From NCBI GenBank assembly GCA_963740525.1, contig CAVUEG010000006.1, forward strand, positions 186,001-250,000: a stretch of DNA of 64,000 nucleotides, given 5' to 3'. Shown here piece after piece: positions 30,451-39,190 of the stretch (its first letter is position 1; each line of letters starts with the position of its first letter). A program made the translations under genes and the position numbers. Origin of the DNA: CAVUEG01 sp963740525. Lineage in GTDB: Bacteria > Actinomycetota > Actinomycetes > Propionibacteriales > Nocardioidaceae. The notes beneath the pieces were generated by a model. It searched no databases. It had not been told where the DNA came from and saw only the letters and a program-made list of their open reading frames with translations.

Positions 30451-31487
30451 TCAGACTCCGGCGGCTGCGGCGTACCCGTCGATCTCGCCGACCAGTCGTG
30501 CCTTTCCCTCGGCGTCCAGGAACGACGCACCGACCGCCGTCTTCGCCAGGGACGCCACCCCCACCTCGTCGAGACCGAGCAGCCCGGCGGCGATCTCGTA
30601 CTCGCGGTTCAGGGTGGTCCCGAACATCGGCGGGTCGTCGCTGTTGACGGTCACCACCACCCCGGCGTCGCGGAAGGCCCGGATCGGGTGCTCCTCCAGC
30701 GTGGCGACGGCGCGGGTCGCGATGTTGGACGACGGACAGACCTCGAGCGGGATCCCCCGCTCGGCGAGATGGGCCAGCAGCGCCGGGTCCTGCGCCGAGG
30801 TGGTGCCGTGCCCGATCCGTTCCGCGCCGAGGTCTCGCAACGCGTCCCAGACCGTCTCGGGCCCCGTGGTCTCGCCCGCGTGCGGGACGCTGTGCAGACC
30901 CGCCGATCGCGCCGCGTCGAAGTGCGGCTTGAACTGCGGCCTGGGCACCCCGATCTCCGGTCCGCCCAGGCCGAAGCCGACGAGGGCGTCGCTGCGGTGG
31001 TTCAGCGCGTAGTCCAGCGTCGCGTCGGCCCCGGGGATCCCGAACTCCCCCGGGATGTCGTAGACCCACCGCAGCACGATCCCGAGGTCCCGCTCCGCAG
31101 CCACCCGGGCATCGTCGATCGCCTCGGTGTAGGCCTCGATCGGCACGCCCGCCAGCACCGAGGTGTACGGCGTGCAGGTCAGCTCGGCGTACCGGATCTG
31201 CTGGCCCTCGGCCATCTCGCGAGCCACCTCGTAGGTGAGCAGCCGGATGTCCTCGGGGGTCCGGATCAGCGCGACGACCGCCAGGTAGACCTCGATGAAG
31301 TGCGCGAAGTCGCGGAAGTCGAAGAACGTCGCCAGCTCCACCGGGTCGCTCGGCACGGTGCCGGGATGGCGCTCGGCCAGCTCCGCCACGATGCGCGGCG
31401 ACGCGGAGCCGACGTGATGGACATGGAGCTCGGCCTTGGGGAGGCCGGCGATGAAGGAGACAGGTGCGGGGCGGAGGGTTCGGTCAC
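30451..31487 (-). pseudogene. add: Adenosine deaminase, N-terminal frameshift
   Basis: Zinc amidohydrolase converting adenosine to inosine. Core motifs in one frame are KAELHVHHVGSASP (metal-binding HxH), VPHAGETTGPETVWDAL, GAERIGHGT, EVCPSSN and VNSDDPPMFGTTL. No start codon is available in that frame upstream of the HxH motif. GTG 31487 (VTEPSAPHLS) lies one frame off, and one missing base near 31453-31460 would join it to FIAGLPKAELHVH. The GTG overlaps the stop of the small membrane protein. A start at 31389 would delete the metal site and is rejected. Confidence 0.8.
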
Positions 31488-31790
31488 GCCCGAGAGTCTG
31501 CCAAGTCCCCCGTCGGGCCGGTCAGCGCCCCAGCACCAGGTAGCCACCGAACGGCGGCCGGCACCAGCCCGACCAGCAGCCACGGGGTGAGCGATCCGGC
31601 GCTCGTTGATCACCCTGACTCCGATCACGGCGATCACTCCGACGACGGCCGCGATCACGAGCAGGCCGACCTTGCTGCCCCGCCTGTCGGGCGCGTGGTC
31701 ACTCAGCAGCGCGAGCCCGGTCGCGAAGATCACCGCGGTGACCGACATCAGCGTGGACATCACCCACCGCTGGACGCGTTCGATCTTCAT
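31484..31790 (-). pseudogene. Small membrane protein with one frameshift
   Basis: About 100 residues when repaired. MKIERVQRWVMSTLMSVTAV leads into three hydrophobic helices: TAVIFATGLALL, VGLLVIAAVVGVIAVIGVRVI and WLLVGLVPAAVRWL. One extra base in GGGG (31584-31587 on the plus strand) breaks the frame after RRIAHP. Repaired, the gene stops at TGA 31484-31486, overlapping the adenosine deaminase GTG (GTGA). ATG 31790 has GGGAGG upstream. Function unknown. Confidence 0.6.
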
Positions 31791-31911
31791 CCTGGCGGCC
31801 TCCCGACCGACCTGTTGCCCCACGCCGAGTTGTTTCACCGCGGTAGCGCCATCCTCACATGTCGTCCCGTGAGGACGGGTGGCCGGAGGGGCGTTGAGTA
31901 AGGTGCTGACC

Positions 31912-32560
31912 GTGAACGACAGACTTGTGTGGATCGACTGCGAGATGACCGGGCTCGATGTGGTCGCGGACGCGTTGATCGAGGTGGCTGCCCTGGTGAC
32001 CGACTTCGACCTCAACGTGCTCGGTGACGGGGTCGACGTCGTGATCAAGCCGCCGCCCGAGGCCCTCGACCAGATGATCGACTTCGTGCGCGCCATGCAC
32101 GTCAGCTCGGGCCTCCTCGACGAGCTCGACTCCGGCACGACGATGGAGGACGCCGAGGCCCAGGTCCTGGCATACATCCGCGAGCACTGCCCCGAAGGAA
32201 GCCGCCCTCCCCTGGCCGGCAACACGGTGGCCACCGACCGCACGTTCCTGGTCCGGGACATGCCCGACGCTCGAGTCGTTCCTGCACTACCGGATCGTCG
32301 ACGTGTCCTCGATCAAGGAGCTGTCACGCCGCTGGTTCCCGCGCGCCTACTTCCAGGCTCCGTCCAAGAGCGGCAACCACCGGGCGCTGGCCGACATCCG
32401 CGAGAGCATCGAGGAGCTGCGCTACTACCGGGAGGCGGTCTTCGTGCCTCCGCCGGGTCCCGACAGCGACCAGGCCCGGGCGATCGCGGCCCGTCACGGC
32501 GGCTCGCTGACCGGCGCGACGACGCCGACTCCCGATGCGGGGACCACCCCCGAGAACTAG
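31912..32560 (+). pseudogene. orn: Oligoribonuclease with one frameshift
   Basis: DEDDh 3'-5' exonuclease that degrades di- to short oligoribonucleotides, including pGpG. Conserved parts are LVWIDCEMTGLD (DE), LAGNTVATDRTFL (D) and SGNHRALADIRESIEEL (HxxxxD). One extra base at about 32265-32270 separates DMPD from LESFLHYRIVDVSSIKELSRRW. The span of 649 bp is one base over a multiple of three. It starts at GTG 31912. The C-terminal 30 residues are a disordered extension. tRNA-His lies 37 bp downstream. Confidence 0.88.
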
Positions 32561-32597
32561 TACACTCCTCATCGGTCCAGCGGGAACGCGGACTCAT

Positions 32598-32674
32598 GGT
32601 GGGTATAGCTCAGCTGGTAGAGCGCCGCGTTGTGGTCGCGGATGTCGCGGGTTCAAGTCCCGTTACTCACCCCA
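32598..32674 (+). tRNA. tRNA-His (GTG anticodon)
   Basis: The acceptor stem GTGGGTA pairs with TACTCAC with one G-T pair. The encoded G-1 at 32598 faces C32671, the histidine-tRNA identity pair. The anticodon loop TTGTGGT gives GTG, the T-loop is TTCAAGT, and CCA is encoded at 32672-32674. Confidence 0.95.
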
Positions 32675-32681
32675 GTCGAAT

Positions 32682-32716
32682 CGAACGGCCCCGGCGCACT
32701 GCGTCGGGGCCGTTCG
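32682..32716. terminator. Terminator after tRNA-His
   Basis: A perfect 12-bp stem CGAACGGCCCCG/CGGGGCCGTTCG closes an 11-base loop. It lies between tRNA-His (+) and the convergent hypothetical gene (-) and probably serves both. Confidence 0.75.
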
Positions 32717-32746
32717 CCGTCGAGCGGGCAGACCCGCCCGGCCGGT

Positions 32747-33130
32747 TCAGTGGCAGACGCCGACGGTCCACACGTCGTCAGCCCGGTTGCGGTTGCCGGC
32801 CCGGTGGAAGACGTCGTCGAGCCCCATCCGGACGGGGTCACCGGAGCGGCGCAGCACCACCACAGCGGTGGGGATCTGGACGCGGTCCCAGTGCTGCGTC
32901 GACATGCAGCCGGGGAAGCGTGCGGCGTACGAGGGAAGCCACGCAGGACCGTGGTCCTCCACCACGGCGGCGTGGATGTCGTCGGGAGCCGGTCTCTCTG
33001 CCTGGGTGACACCCTCGGGCTGCGCCCCCGCGATCACGGCGTACAGGGCGACACAGGCGAGCAGGACCATCTTGGGCGCGAGGGCAATCGCGAGCTGCTC
33101 CCAGAATCCGGTGGCGGCGGCGCGGGCCAT
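32747..33130 (-). CDS. Hypothetical exported or membrane-anchored protein
   Basis: 127 residues, not recognised. The hydrophobic segment APKMVLLACVALYAVIAGAQ (about 18-37) could be a signal anchor. The rest contains two cysteines (FPGCMS and VGVCH at the very end) that could form a disulphide outside the cell. AAGGGAGG stands four bases before ATG 33130, a strong start. A competing frame on the same strand (32653-33012) lacks such a site. It lies alone between tRNA-His and pirin. Confidence 0.65.
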   Translation of the reverse strand: MARAAATGFWEQLAIALAPKMVLLACVALYAVIAGAQPEGVTQAERPAPDDIHAAVVEDHGPAWLPSYAARFPGCMSTQHWDRVQIPTAVVVLRRSGDPVRMGLDDVFHRAGNRNRADDVWTVGVCH

Positions 33131-33192
33131 GTGGCCTCCCTTCGACGCATCAACAACGACGCGCCGAGGAGGCGGTTATGGCTCGGGACCGC

Positions 33193-34172
33193 TCAGCCCT
33201 CGGTCAGGGTCGTCGGGGCGCCGTGCACGGCCGGGATCTGGCCCATCCGGCCCTTCTGGAAGTCCTCGAAAGCCTGCATCACCTCGGCCTTGGTGTTCAT
33301 CACGAACGGCCCGGCCCAGGCGATCGGCTCGCGGATCGGCCGGCCGCCGAGCACGACCACGTCGAGCGCCGGCGTACGGCTGTCCTGGCCCTGGTCAGCG
33401 GTCACCGTGAGGTAGTCCCCCGCCCCGAAGACGGCGAGGTTGCCGGTGCCGATCCGGCGTCCCGCGCTGCCCACCGTGCCGCGACCGCCGAGCACATAGA
33501 CCAGGGCGTTGAAGTCGACGTGCCAGGGCAGCTCGAGCCGGGCGCCGGGGGCGACGGTGGCGTGCAGCATCGTCATCGGCGTGTACGTCGAGCCGGGGCC
33601 GGCGTGCCCCGCCACCTCGCCGGCGATCACCCGGAGCAGCGCGCCACCGTCGGGCGTGGTCGCCAGACCCACCTCGTTGGCGCGCAGGTCCTGGTACCTG
33701 GGGACACTCATCTTCGCGTCGCGCGGCAGGTTCACCCAGAGCTGGAGCCCGTGGAACAGCCCGCCGCTCATGACGAGCGCCTCCGGCGGAGCCTCGATGT
33801 GGAGCAGCCCGGAGCCGGCGGTCATCCACTGGGTGTCGCCGTTGGTGATCGTCCCACCACCACCGTTGGAGTCCTGGTGGTCGAAGACGCCGTCCATGAT
33901 GTAGGTGACGGTCTCGAACCCGCGGTGCGGGTGCCAGGCGGTGCCCTTCGGCTCGCCCGGCGCGTACTCGACCTCGCCCATCTGGTCCATGTGGACGAAC
34001 GGGTCCAGCAGCGACATGTCCACCCCCGCGAAGGCCCGGCGGACCGGGAAGCCCTCACCCTCGAAGCCGGACGGGGCATCGGTCACCGCCACACCGGTCG
34101 TGGCTGGTCGCCGAGTCCGGGCACACCGATGCGCGGAAGAACGGTGAGGTCGTCGACGGTGATGGCTGGCAT
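33193..34172 (-). pseudogene. Pirin family protein with one frameshift
   Basis: Bicupin protein of the pirin family (some members are quercetin dioxygenases or redox-related regulators). The metal-binding cupin motif HPHRGFETVTYIMDG is complete, with GGGTITNGDTQWMTAGSGLLHIE and the second cupin ARLELPWHVDFNALVYVLGG. The first ~25 residues (MPAITVDDLTVLPRIGVPG from ATG 34172) are in another frame; one missing base near 34091-34094 would join RPV to VAVTDAPSGFEGEGF. A TTGAA motif shared with the yceI/marR spacer lies 61 bp upstream. Confidence 0.85.
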
Positions 34173-34232
34173 TGGTGCTCTCTCCTCGTGTAGCCGGCGA
34201 GTGCCGGGTGGACCGGACACCGCTCACAACGA

Positions 34233-34249
34233 TAATTCAACCTTCAACA
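34233..34249. promoter_or_regulatory. Pirin upstream site matching the yceI/marR operator
   Basis: On the minus strand this reads TGTTGAAGGTTGAATTA, identical at 14 of 17 positions to the site at 16111-16127 (TGTTGAAAGTTCAATCA). Both stand about 45-60 bp before an ATG on the minus strand. Control by the MarR protein at 16191-16679 is inferred. Confidence 0.55.
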
Positions 34250-34313
34250 TTCCGCACCGGGTGTACCCGCCACTCCCACCACGACGATCGTCGGCACCGA
34301 TTACGCTCCAGAG

Positions 34314-35999
34314 GTGACCGCACCCATTCGAACGTCCTACGAAGTCGTGATCGTCGGCGGGGGACACAACGGCCTGGTGGCCGCTGCCTATCTCGCCGGT
34401 CGGGGGATGTCGACGCTACTCCTGGAGCGACTTCCGCACACGGGGGGCGCCGCCGTCAGCAAGCAGGCGTTCCCCGGCGTGGGTGCCCGCCTCTCTCGCT
34501 ACTCCTACCTGGTGAGCATGATGCCGCAGGAGCTGATCGAGGACCTGGATCTCTCACTCGACCTGCGGTCGCGCTCCGTGGCGTCGTACACGCCCGTCCA
34601 ACGTGACGGGCGTGACCTGGGCCTGTTCGTGGAGCGCCCGGAGGGCGACGCCACCGCCGCCTCGTTCCGCGCGCTGACCGGCGGGGACGACGAGTACGCC
34701 GCCTGGCAGCGCTTCTACTCCCAGGTGACCGGCTTCGCCGAGGTCGTCGCCCCGACGTTCCTCCAGCCGCTCGAGACGGAGCGGGCGATCCGCGAGCGGG
34801 TGGACCCGGAGATCTGGTCCGCGCTGGTGGAGCGCCCCCTCGGAGACGTGCTGCGGGAGCGCTTCACCGACGACACCGTGCGTGGCGTGGTCGGAACGGA
34901 CGGCCTGATCGGCACCTTCGCCTCGCTCGATGACCCCTCAAGGATCCAGAACCGCTGCTTCCTCTACCACCTCGTCGGCAACGGGACCGGGGAGTGGCGG
35001 GTGCCCGTCGGCGGGATGGGGGCCGTCACCGACGCCCTTCGCAAGGCCGCGGTCGAGGCCGGCGCGGAGATCCACACCGGCGCGGGGGTGAGCCGCGTCG
35101 AGAGCGACGGCACCACGCCGGCGGTGATCTGGCACGACGGCGTCCGGGAGCACTTCGTGAACACCACCTGGGTGCTCTCCAACGTCGCCCCCTGGGTGCT
35201 GCAGATCCTCCTCGGCGAGGAGCAGCCACCGGAGTCCAAGCCCGAGGGCGCGCAGCTGAAGATCAACTTCCTGCTCGACCGGCTGCCCCGGCTGAAGTCC
35301 GGCGACGACCCGGCCAAGGCCTTCGCCGGCACGTTCCATGTCGCCGAGGACCTCACCCAGCTCGAGGCGGCGTACGCCGACGCGGCCGCCGGCCGGGTCC
35401 CGGAGGTGATGCCTGGCGAGCTCTACTGCCACTCACTGACCGACCCTTCGATCCTGGACGAGAGTCTGGTGCGGCGGGGCAGCCACACGCTGACCTACTT
35501 CGGCCTGCACACGCCTGCGGCCCTCTTCGAGAAGGACCCCCAGGGTGCCCGTGACGCTGCGGTGAAGAGCGCGCTGGCCGCCATCAACGCCTACCTCGTC
35601 GACCCGATCGAGGACTGCCTGGCCAAGGACTCGGCCGGCAAGCCGTGCCTCGAGGCGAAGATCCCGCAGGACGTAGAAGCGGACCTGGCGATGCCGGGCG
35701 GCCACATCTTCCACGGCGACCTGTCCTGGCCGTGGGCGCCCAACCGAAGCCTGCTCGACACCCCGGCCCGCCAGTGGGGCGTCAACACGGAGCTGCCCAA
35801 CGTGCTGCTCTGCGGCTCCGGGGCTCGTCGCGGTGGCGCCGTGAGCGGCCTCGGCGGCCACAACGCCGCCCAGGCGATCCTCGCGTCATCGGTGACTCCC
35901 GATCTGACCCGTGTGTCGACTCAGACGGACACGAGGGGTCGAGCGACGCGATCGGCTCCCGGGTCGGCTGGGTGGCACTCGGGGCCTGCTCGATCGTGA
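34314..35999 (+). CDS. Phytoene desaturase-like FAD-dependent oxidoreductase
   Basis: 561 residues. The FAD-binding dinucleotide fold is at the start (VVIVGGGHNGLVAAAYLAGRG, residues 11-31, then LLLERLPHTGGAA). The amine-oxidase/phytoene-desaturase-like core includes WRVPVGGMGAVTDALRKAA. A C-terminal FAD contact is LLCGSGARRGGAVSGLGGHNAA. The layout is like the PYROXD2/CrtI-related branch; the substrate is unknown. GTG 34314 has TACGCT six bases upstream. The last ~30 residues overlap the convergent rskA and lack family character, so the true end may be nearer 35890. Confidence 0.82.
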   Translation: MTAPIRTSYEVVIVGGGHNGLVAAAYLAGRGMSTLLLERLPHTGGAAVSKQAFPGVGARLSRYSYLVSMMPQELIEDLDLSLDLRSRSVASYTPVQRDGRDLGLFVERPEGDATAASFRALTGGDDEYAAWQRFYSQVTGFAEVVAPTFLQPLETERAIRERVDPEIWSALVERPLGDVLRERFTDDTVRGVVGTDGLIGTFASLDDPSRIQNRCFLYHLVGNGTGEWRVPVGGMGAVTDALRKAAVEAGAEIHTGAGVSRVESDGTTPAVIWHDGVREHFVNTTWVLSNVAPWVLQILLGEEQPPESKPEGAQLKINFLLDRLPRLKSGDDPAKAFAGTFHVAEDLTQLEAAYADAAAGRVPEVMPGELYCHSLTDPSILDESLVRRGSHTLTYFGLHTPAALFEKDPQGARDAAVKSALAAINAYLVDPIEDCLAKDSAGKPCLEAKIPQDVEADLAMPGGHIFHGDLSWPWAPNRSLLDTPARQWGVNTELPNVLLCGSGARRGGAVSGLGGHNAAQAILASSVTPDLTRVSTQTDTRGRATRSAPGSAGWHSGPARS

Positions 36000-36629
36000 T
36001 CGCGACCTGGGAACCCGCCGGGATCGGCATCGCCGCTCCCGGGCTGCCGAGCACTCCGGCGCTGCGGGCGGCGCCGTCGTGGATCGTCCAGAGCTGGTAG
36101 ACCTGCTGGTCGCCGAGGTCGGGAAGGTCGTGCGGGTCGACGGCCATCTCGTTGAGGTCCCGCGACATCGCGATCCGCAGCGTGCCGCCGTTCGCCGTGT
36201 CCACGTTCAGCACCTGGGCGTCCGGGGCCTCGAAGACCTGGCTGACGCCTGCGGCGAGGTAGGTGCCGTCATCGCCAGACTGGTTGAGCGCGACGCCACC
36301 GCCGACCGCGAGGACCACCGCGGCCGCGGCTGCGACGAGCCAGCGGGTGGAGCGGCGTGCCGGGCGGCCGGTCTCGCGGACCGGCAGGTCTCGCACCACG
36401 GGGGCAGCTGGCGGGTGTGCGCGGCCTTCGCGAGGATGCGGTCGCGGAGCTCCGGGGGGGGCGCGAAGGACTCGGCCCCGGCCAGCTCGGCCGCGACCAG
36501 CCGGAACTCCGCGACCTCCTGGCGGCACGCGGCGCAGCCGGCAAGGTGCTCCTCGAAGGCCGCGACCTCGCCGGGCTCCAGGGCGTCGAGCGCGTAGGCG
36601 CCCGAGAGAGTGTGGGTGTCGACGGTCAT
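35921..36629 (-). pseudogene. rskA: Anti-sigma-K factor RskA, frameshifted
   Basis: Membrane anti-sigma factor holding SigK. The N-terminal zinc-type domain has HLAGCAACR (HxxxCxxC, about residues 28-36). A single TM helix is STRWLVAAAAAVVLAVGGGVA, and the extracytoplasmic RskA domain contains VYQLWTIHDGAARSAGVL and GSQVAITIEQ. The frame changes at a run of five Gs (36400-36404), where six would give QLPPVVRDLP. A second missing base near 35934-35938 would give the short end DPLVSV and a stop at 35921. ATG 36629 overlaps the sigK stop. Confidence 0.82.
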
Positions 36630-37213
36630 GAGGCCTCTCCTGTCAGGCAGTCGCGCAGTCGGATCAGGCCGTCTCGCATTCGGGTCTTGATGGTCGGCAG
36701 CGGCTTGTCGAGCAGTGCCGCGACCTCCGGGTAGGTGTATCCGCTGAAGTAGGCCAACCGGACCGACTCCAGTTGGAGCTCGGTGAGCGTCTCCATGCAG
36801 CTGCGCACGGCACTGTGCTCGTCCTGGCGGATCACCGCGTCGGCCGGCTCGTCGTGGGTGACCTCCTCGGCGACGGCGTGATGGTCTGCTCGCTTCAGCG
36901 ACTCGCTGCGTCGCACGACGTCCACCGCACGGCGGTGCGCGATCGTCAGCACCCAGGTCTTCGCCTTGCCCTTGGCCCGGTCGAACCGGGTGGCGTGTCG
37001 CCAGACCTCGAGGAAGACGTCCTGGGTGACCTCCTCGGCTCGGGCCGGGTCGCGGACCACGCGGAGGGCCATGCCGTGCACGGCCGTCGAGAGCTCGTCG
37101 TACAGGCTCGCGAAGGCAGGGCTGTCGCCGAGCGCGACCTTGGCCATCAGGTCATCGACGTCAGCGACGGCCGGTCCACCGGAGTGGACCAGGCGCAGCT
37201 CTGGCTCGGCCAT
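36626..37213 (-). CDS. sigK: ECF sigma factor SigK
   Basis: 195 residues. Region 2 covers FASLYDELSTAVHGMALRVV, ARAEEVTQDVFLEVWRHATR and KTWVLTIAHRRAVDVVRR. Region 4 covers LQLESVRLAYFSGYTYPEVAALL and the recognition helix around PTIKTRMRDGLIRLRD. This matches SigK of mycobacteria and relatives, and the coupled downstream rskA supports the call. If the rskA breaks are real, SigK would be unrestrained. Target promoters were not identified in the window. Confidence 0.9.
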   Translation of the reverse strand: MAEPELRLVHSGGPAVADVDDLMAKVALGDSPAFASLYDELSTAVHGMALRVVRDPARAEEVTQDVFLEVWRHATRFDRAKGKAKTWVLTIAHRRAVDVVRRSESLKRADHHAVAEEVTHDEPADAVIRQDEHSAVRSCMETLTELQLESVRLAYFSGYTYPEVAALLDKPLPTIKTRMRDGLIRLRDCLTGEAS

Positions 37214-37379
37214 CAGGTCTCCTTCATCGCGGCCCCGGTCACGGGGGAGGTTCTGACTGTAGTTCGCGCAGCACCGAGAGGTGGATGGGTCACCGGGGTT
37301 GACATTCGGACCGGGTCATCCGGCGACGTCCGCGCGCTCGTGGCTGGCTTGTCGGGGCGGGAGGGGACACGATGGGTGC

Positions 37380-37706
37380 ATGACCGACATCGAGCAGACC
37401 CTCCTGGCCAAGAAGGCCGAGCTGGAGGAGCAGCTGGGGCTGCTGTCCGCGACTCCCGACGAGCAAGGCTCGATCTCCTTCGGCAAACGAGTCGGTGAAG
37501 GCACCTCGATGGCGGTGGACCGTCTCTCCCAGGTCGCCGCCCACGACCAGCTTCAGGTCACGCTGGCCGACGTGGACCGGGCAATCGCCAAGGTCGAGGA
37601 CGGCTCGTCGGGGACCTGCGACACCTGCGGCAAGCCGATCGGCGACGCCCGGCTCGAGGCCCTCCCCTGGGCCGTCCAGTGCGTGGAGGATGCAGGGCGC
37701 GACTGA
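37380..37706 (+). CDS. TraR/DksA family zinc-finger protein
   Basis: 108 residues. A helical hairpin (about 5-70) and a C-terminal zinc finger CDTCGKPIGDARLEALPW...C. RNA polymerase secondary-channel binding is known for this family. The usual fourth zinc ligand is missing: the motif ends CVEDAGRD rather than CxxC. It starts at ATG 37380 with no obvious Shine-Dalgarno. Divergent from sigK by 166 bp; tRNA-Lys follows 104 bp later. Role inferred only from family. Confidence 0.85.
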   Translation: MTDIEQTLLAKKAELEEQLGLLSATPDEQGSISFGKRVGEGTSMAVDRLSQVAAHDQLQVTLADVDRAIAKVEDGSSGTCDTCGKPIGDARLEALPWAVQCVEDAGRD

Positions 37707-37810
37707 CCTCCGCCACTGGGTCCCGCTGACGTGAGACTGGTGTGACGGAGACCCCTCCGACTCGATTTCATGACCGGGCGGGTGCGCTGCTAAAGTTCCA
37801 CACGCTTCAC

Positions 37811-37883
<73 letters not shown>

Positions 37884-37893
37884 CAAAATGGCA

Positions 37894-37921
37894 GGTCAGG
37901 CACCCGCGCGGGTGCCTGACC
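37894..37921. terminator. Terminator after tRNA-Lys
   Basis: A perfect 14-bp self-complementary hairpin, GGTCAGGCACCCGC followed by its reverse complement, lies 10 bp after tRNA-Lys and 10 bp before the stop of the convergent secreted-protein gene. Confidence 0.8.
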
Positions 37922-37930
37922 TTCGTCATC

Positions 37931-38452
37931 TCAGGCCAGCGTCTCGCACAGGTTCTCCACGGTCCCGTGCCCATCGGTCAGCGTGCGGTTCCCTGTGGCG
38001 TCTGCGTGCACCGTGTAGCCACTCCCGGTCACGACGAACCATCCAGCCTCGGGATCGCTGGCTCCGGTGAACAGCCGTGCGGCAAAGTGGCCGCCCACGT
38101 CGGTCAGGGTCCACGAGCCGTCCGGGAAGTACTCGAAGTCGCCACGCCCGGTCAGGTTGCGATCCACCGAATTGCCGCTGTCCAGGTTCGTGAACCGGAC
38201 GATCAGCTGACCGGTCCACTCCTGGTAGCGAGGAGATCCGTCGGGGAATGTCTCGGTGGTGCGGTAACGCTCCTTGTCGGAGAGGACCTCACTGCTCACG
38301 GCGAAGGCACACACCTCTCCTGCCGCCGTGACGGAGTCGCCGCCCGTGTACGGCGTCCACGGGGACGGGTTGTCTTCTCCCGCGGTCGCGGGTGCCACGG
38401 GCAGCAGAGCGCCTGCAGCAAGGACCAGGACGGCGGCTGAACGAGCGATCAT
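37931..38452 (-). CDS. Hypothetical secreted protein
   Basis: 173 residues, not recognised. The signal peptide MIARSAAVLVLAAGALLPVAPATA ends near residue 24. The mature part looks all-beta (RTTETFPDGSPRYQEWTGQLIVRF, GDFEYFPDGSWTLTDVGG, GSGYTVHADATGNRTL). Two cysteines, one near the start of the mature chain (EVCAF) and one near the end (NLCETLA), may form a disulphide. It is divergent from the CGNR regulator with an inverted repeat in between. Confidence 0.65.
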   Translation of the reverse strand: MIARSAAVLVLAAGALLPVAPATAGEDNPSPWTPYTGGDSVTAAGEVCAFAVSSEVLSDKERYRTTETFPDGSPRYQEWTGQLIVRFTNLDSGNSVDRNLTGRGDFEYFPDGSWTLTDVGGHFAARLFTGASDPEAGWFVVTGSGYTVHADATGNRTLTDGHGTVENLCETLA

Positions 38453-38462
38453 GATCGGACTC

Positions 38463-38510
38463 CTAACTGGTAACTATTCATGAACCGGTTAGCATCGAAT
38501 CATGGGTTAG
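38463..38510. promoter_or_regulatory. Inverted repeat between secreted protein and CGNR regulator
   Basis: CTAACTGGT (38463-38471) and ACCGGTTAG (38484-38492) are inverted with one mismatch and a 12-bp spacer. A further GGTTAG follows at 38505-38510. The spacing suits a dimeric regulator, most simply the CGNR protein at 38548 regulating both directions. Inference only. Confidence 0.45.
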
Positions 38511-38547
38511 CCTACACACCAACCGCGTCGATGTCACAATCGGATAA

Positions 38548-39159
38548 ATGCACTGGGTGGACTTCGAGGACTTCAGGCTGCCGGTTCTCATCGGCGGCCA
38601 TCCCGCGCTGGACTTCTGCAACACATGGGCCGGTTGGGGAGAGCCACCAGCCCCCGGTCGCGAGTGGCTGCCCACCTATGACCGGTTCGCGGCCTGGAGC
38701 GGGTATGCCGGACTGCTCACCCCAGACGAGGTAGGGCGCGTCCGACGTTCGGCTCGTCGGGACCAGGACGCCGCCGCAGGCGCGCTGCGCTCCGCCCACG
38801 CTCTCCGTGCCAGCATCCACGACGCCGTTCTCGAGGAGACTGACGAGAGGTCCCTACGCCAGGTCGCGACGGCTGCGAAGGAGTCGACCCAGCTCTCCAA
38901 CCTCCAGCGCCGACCCGACGGCCGGATCGAATGGGTCTTCACCCGCAGCGCGGGACTCGAGCTCCCGCGGCTCGCTCTGGCCCGGGCGGCGACAGAGCTG
39001 TTGACCCGCCCCGAGGTCGGCCTGGTTCGAGCCTGTCCGGGTGAGGATTGCGGCTGGCTCTTCATCGACCGACGAGGCCGGCGGCGATGGTGCAGCATGA
39101 CGTCGTGCGGCAACCGGGCCAAGGTCAGACGACATGCCGAGCGGCAACGAGGCAACTGA
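38548..39159 (+). CDS. CGNR zinc-finger protein with ABATE domain
   Basis: 203 residues. The N-terminal ABATE-like region (FRLPVLIGGHPALDFCNTW) is followed by a helical middle. The C-terminal CGNR zinc finger has ACPGEDCGWLFID and WCSMTSCGNRAKVRRH. The family is considered regulatory, with the CGNR finger binding DNA or RNA. ATG 38548 lacks a clear Shine-Dalgarno. The upstream inverted repeat suggests autoregulation. It converges with the SnoaL gene, leaving 31 bp. Confidence 0.85.
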   Translation: MHWVDFEDFRLPVLIGGHPALDFCNTWAGWGEPPAPGREWLPTYDRFAAWSGYAGLLTPDEVGRVRRSARRDQDAAAGALRSAHALRASIHDAVLEETDERSLRQVATAAKESTQLSNLQRRPDGRIEWVFTRSAGLELPRLALARAATELLTRPEVGLVRACPGEDCGWLFIDRRGRRRWCSMTSCGNRAKVRRHAERQRGN

Positions 39160-39190
39160 CCCCGGACCGGCTCCACGGGCAGACGCCGTC

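Noticed and set aside
28993..31487. Integrated element at tRNA-Arg
   Set aside because: No integrase, no second tRNA 3' copy and no change of gene style were seen. The HNH protein alone is not enough.
32653..33012. Alternative gene overlapping 32747-33130 in another frame
   Set aside because: It lacks a Shine-Dalgarno, while the chosen frame has AAGGGAGG four bases before its ATG.
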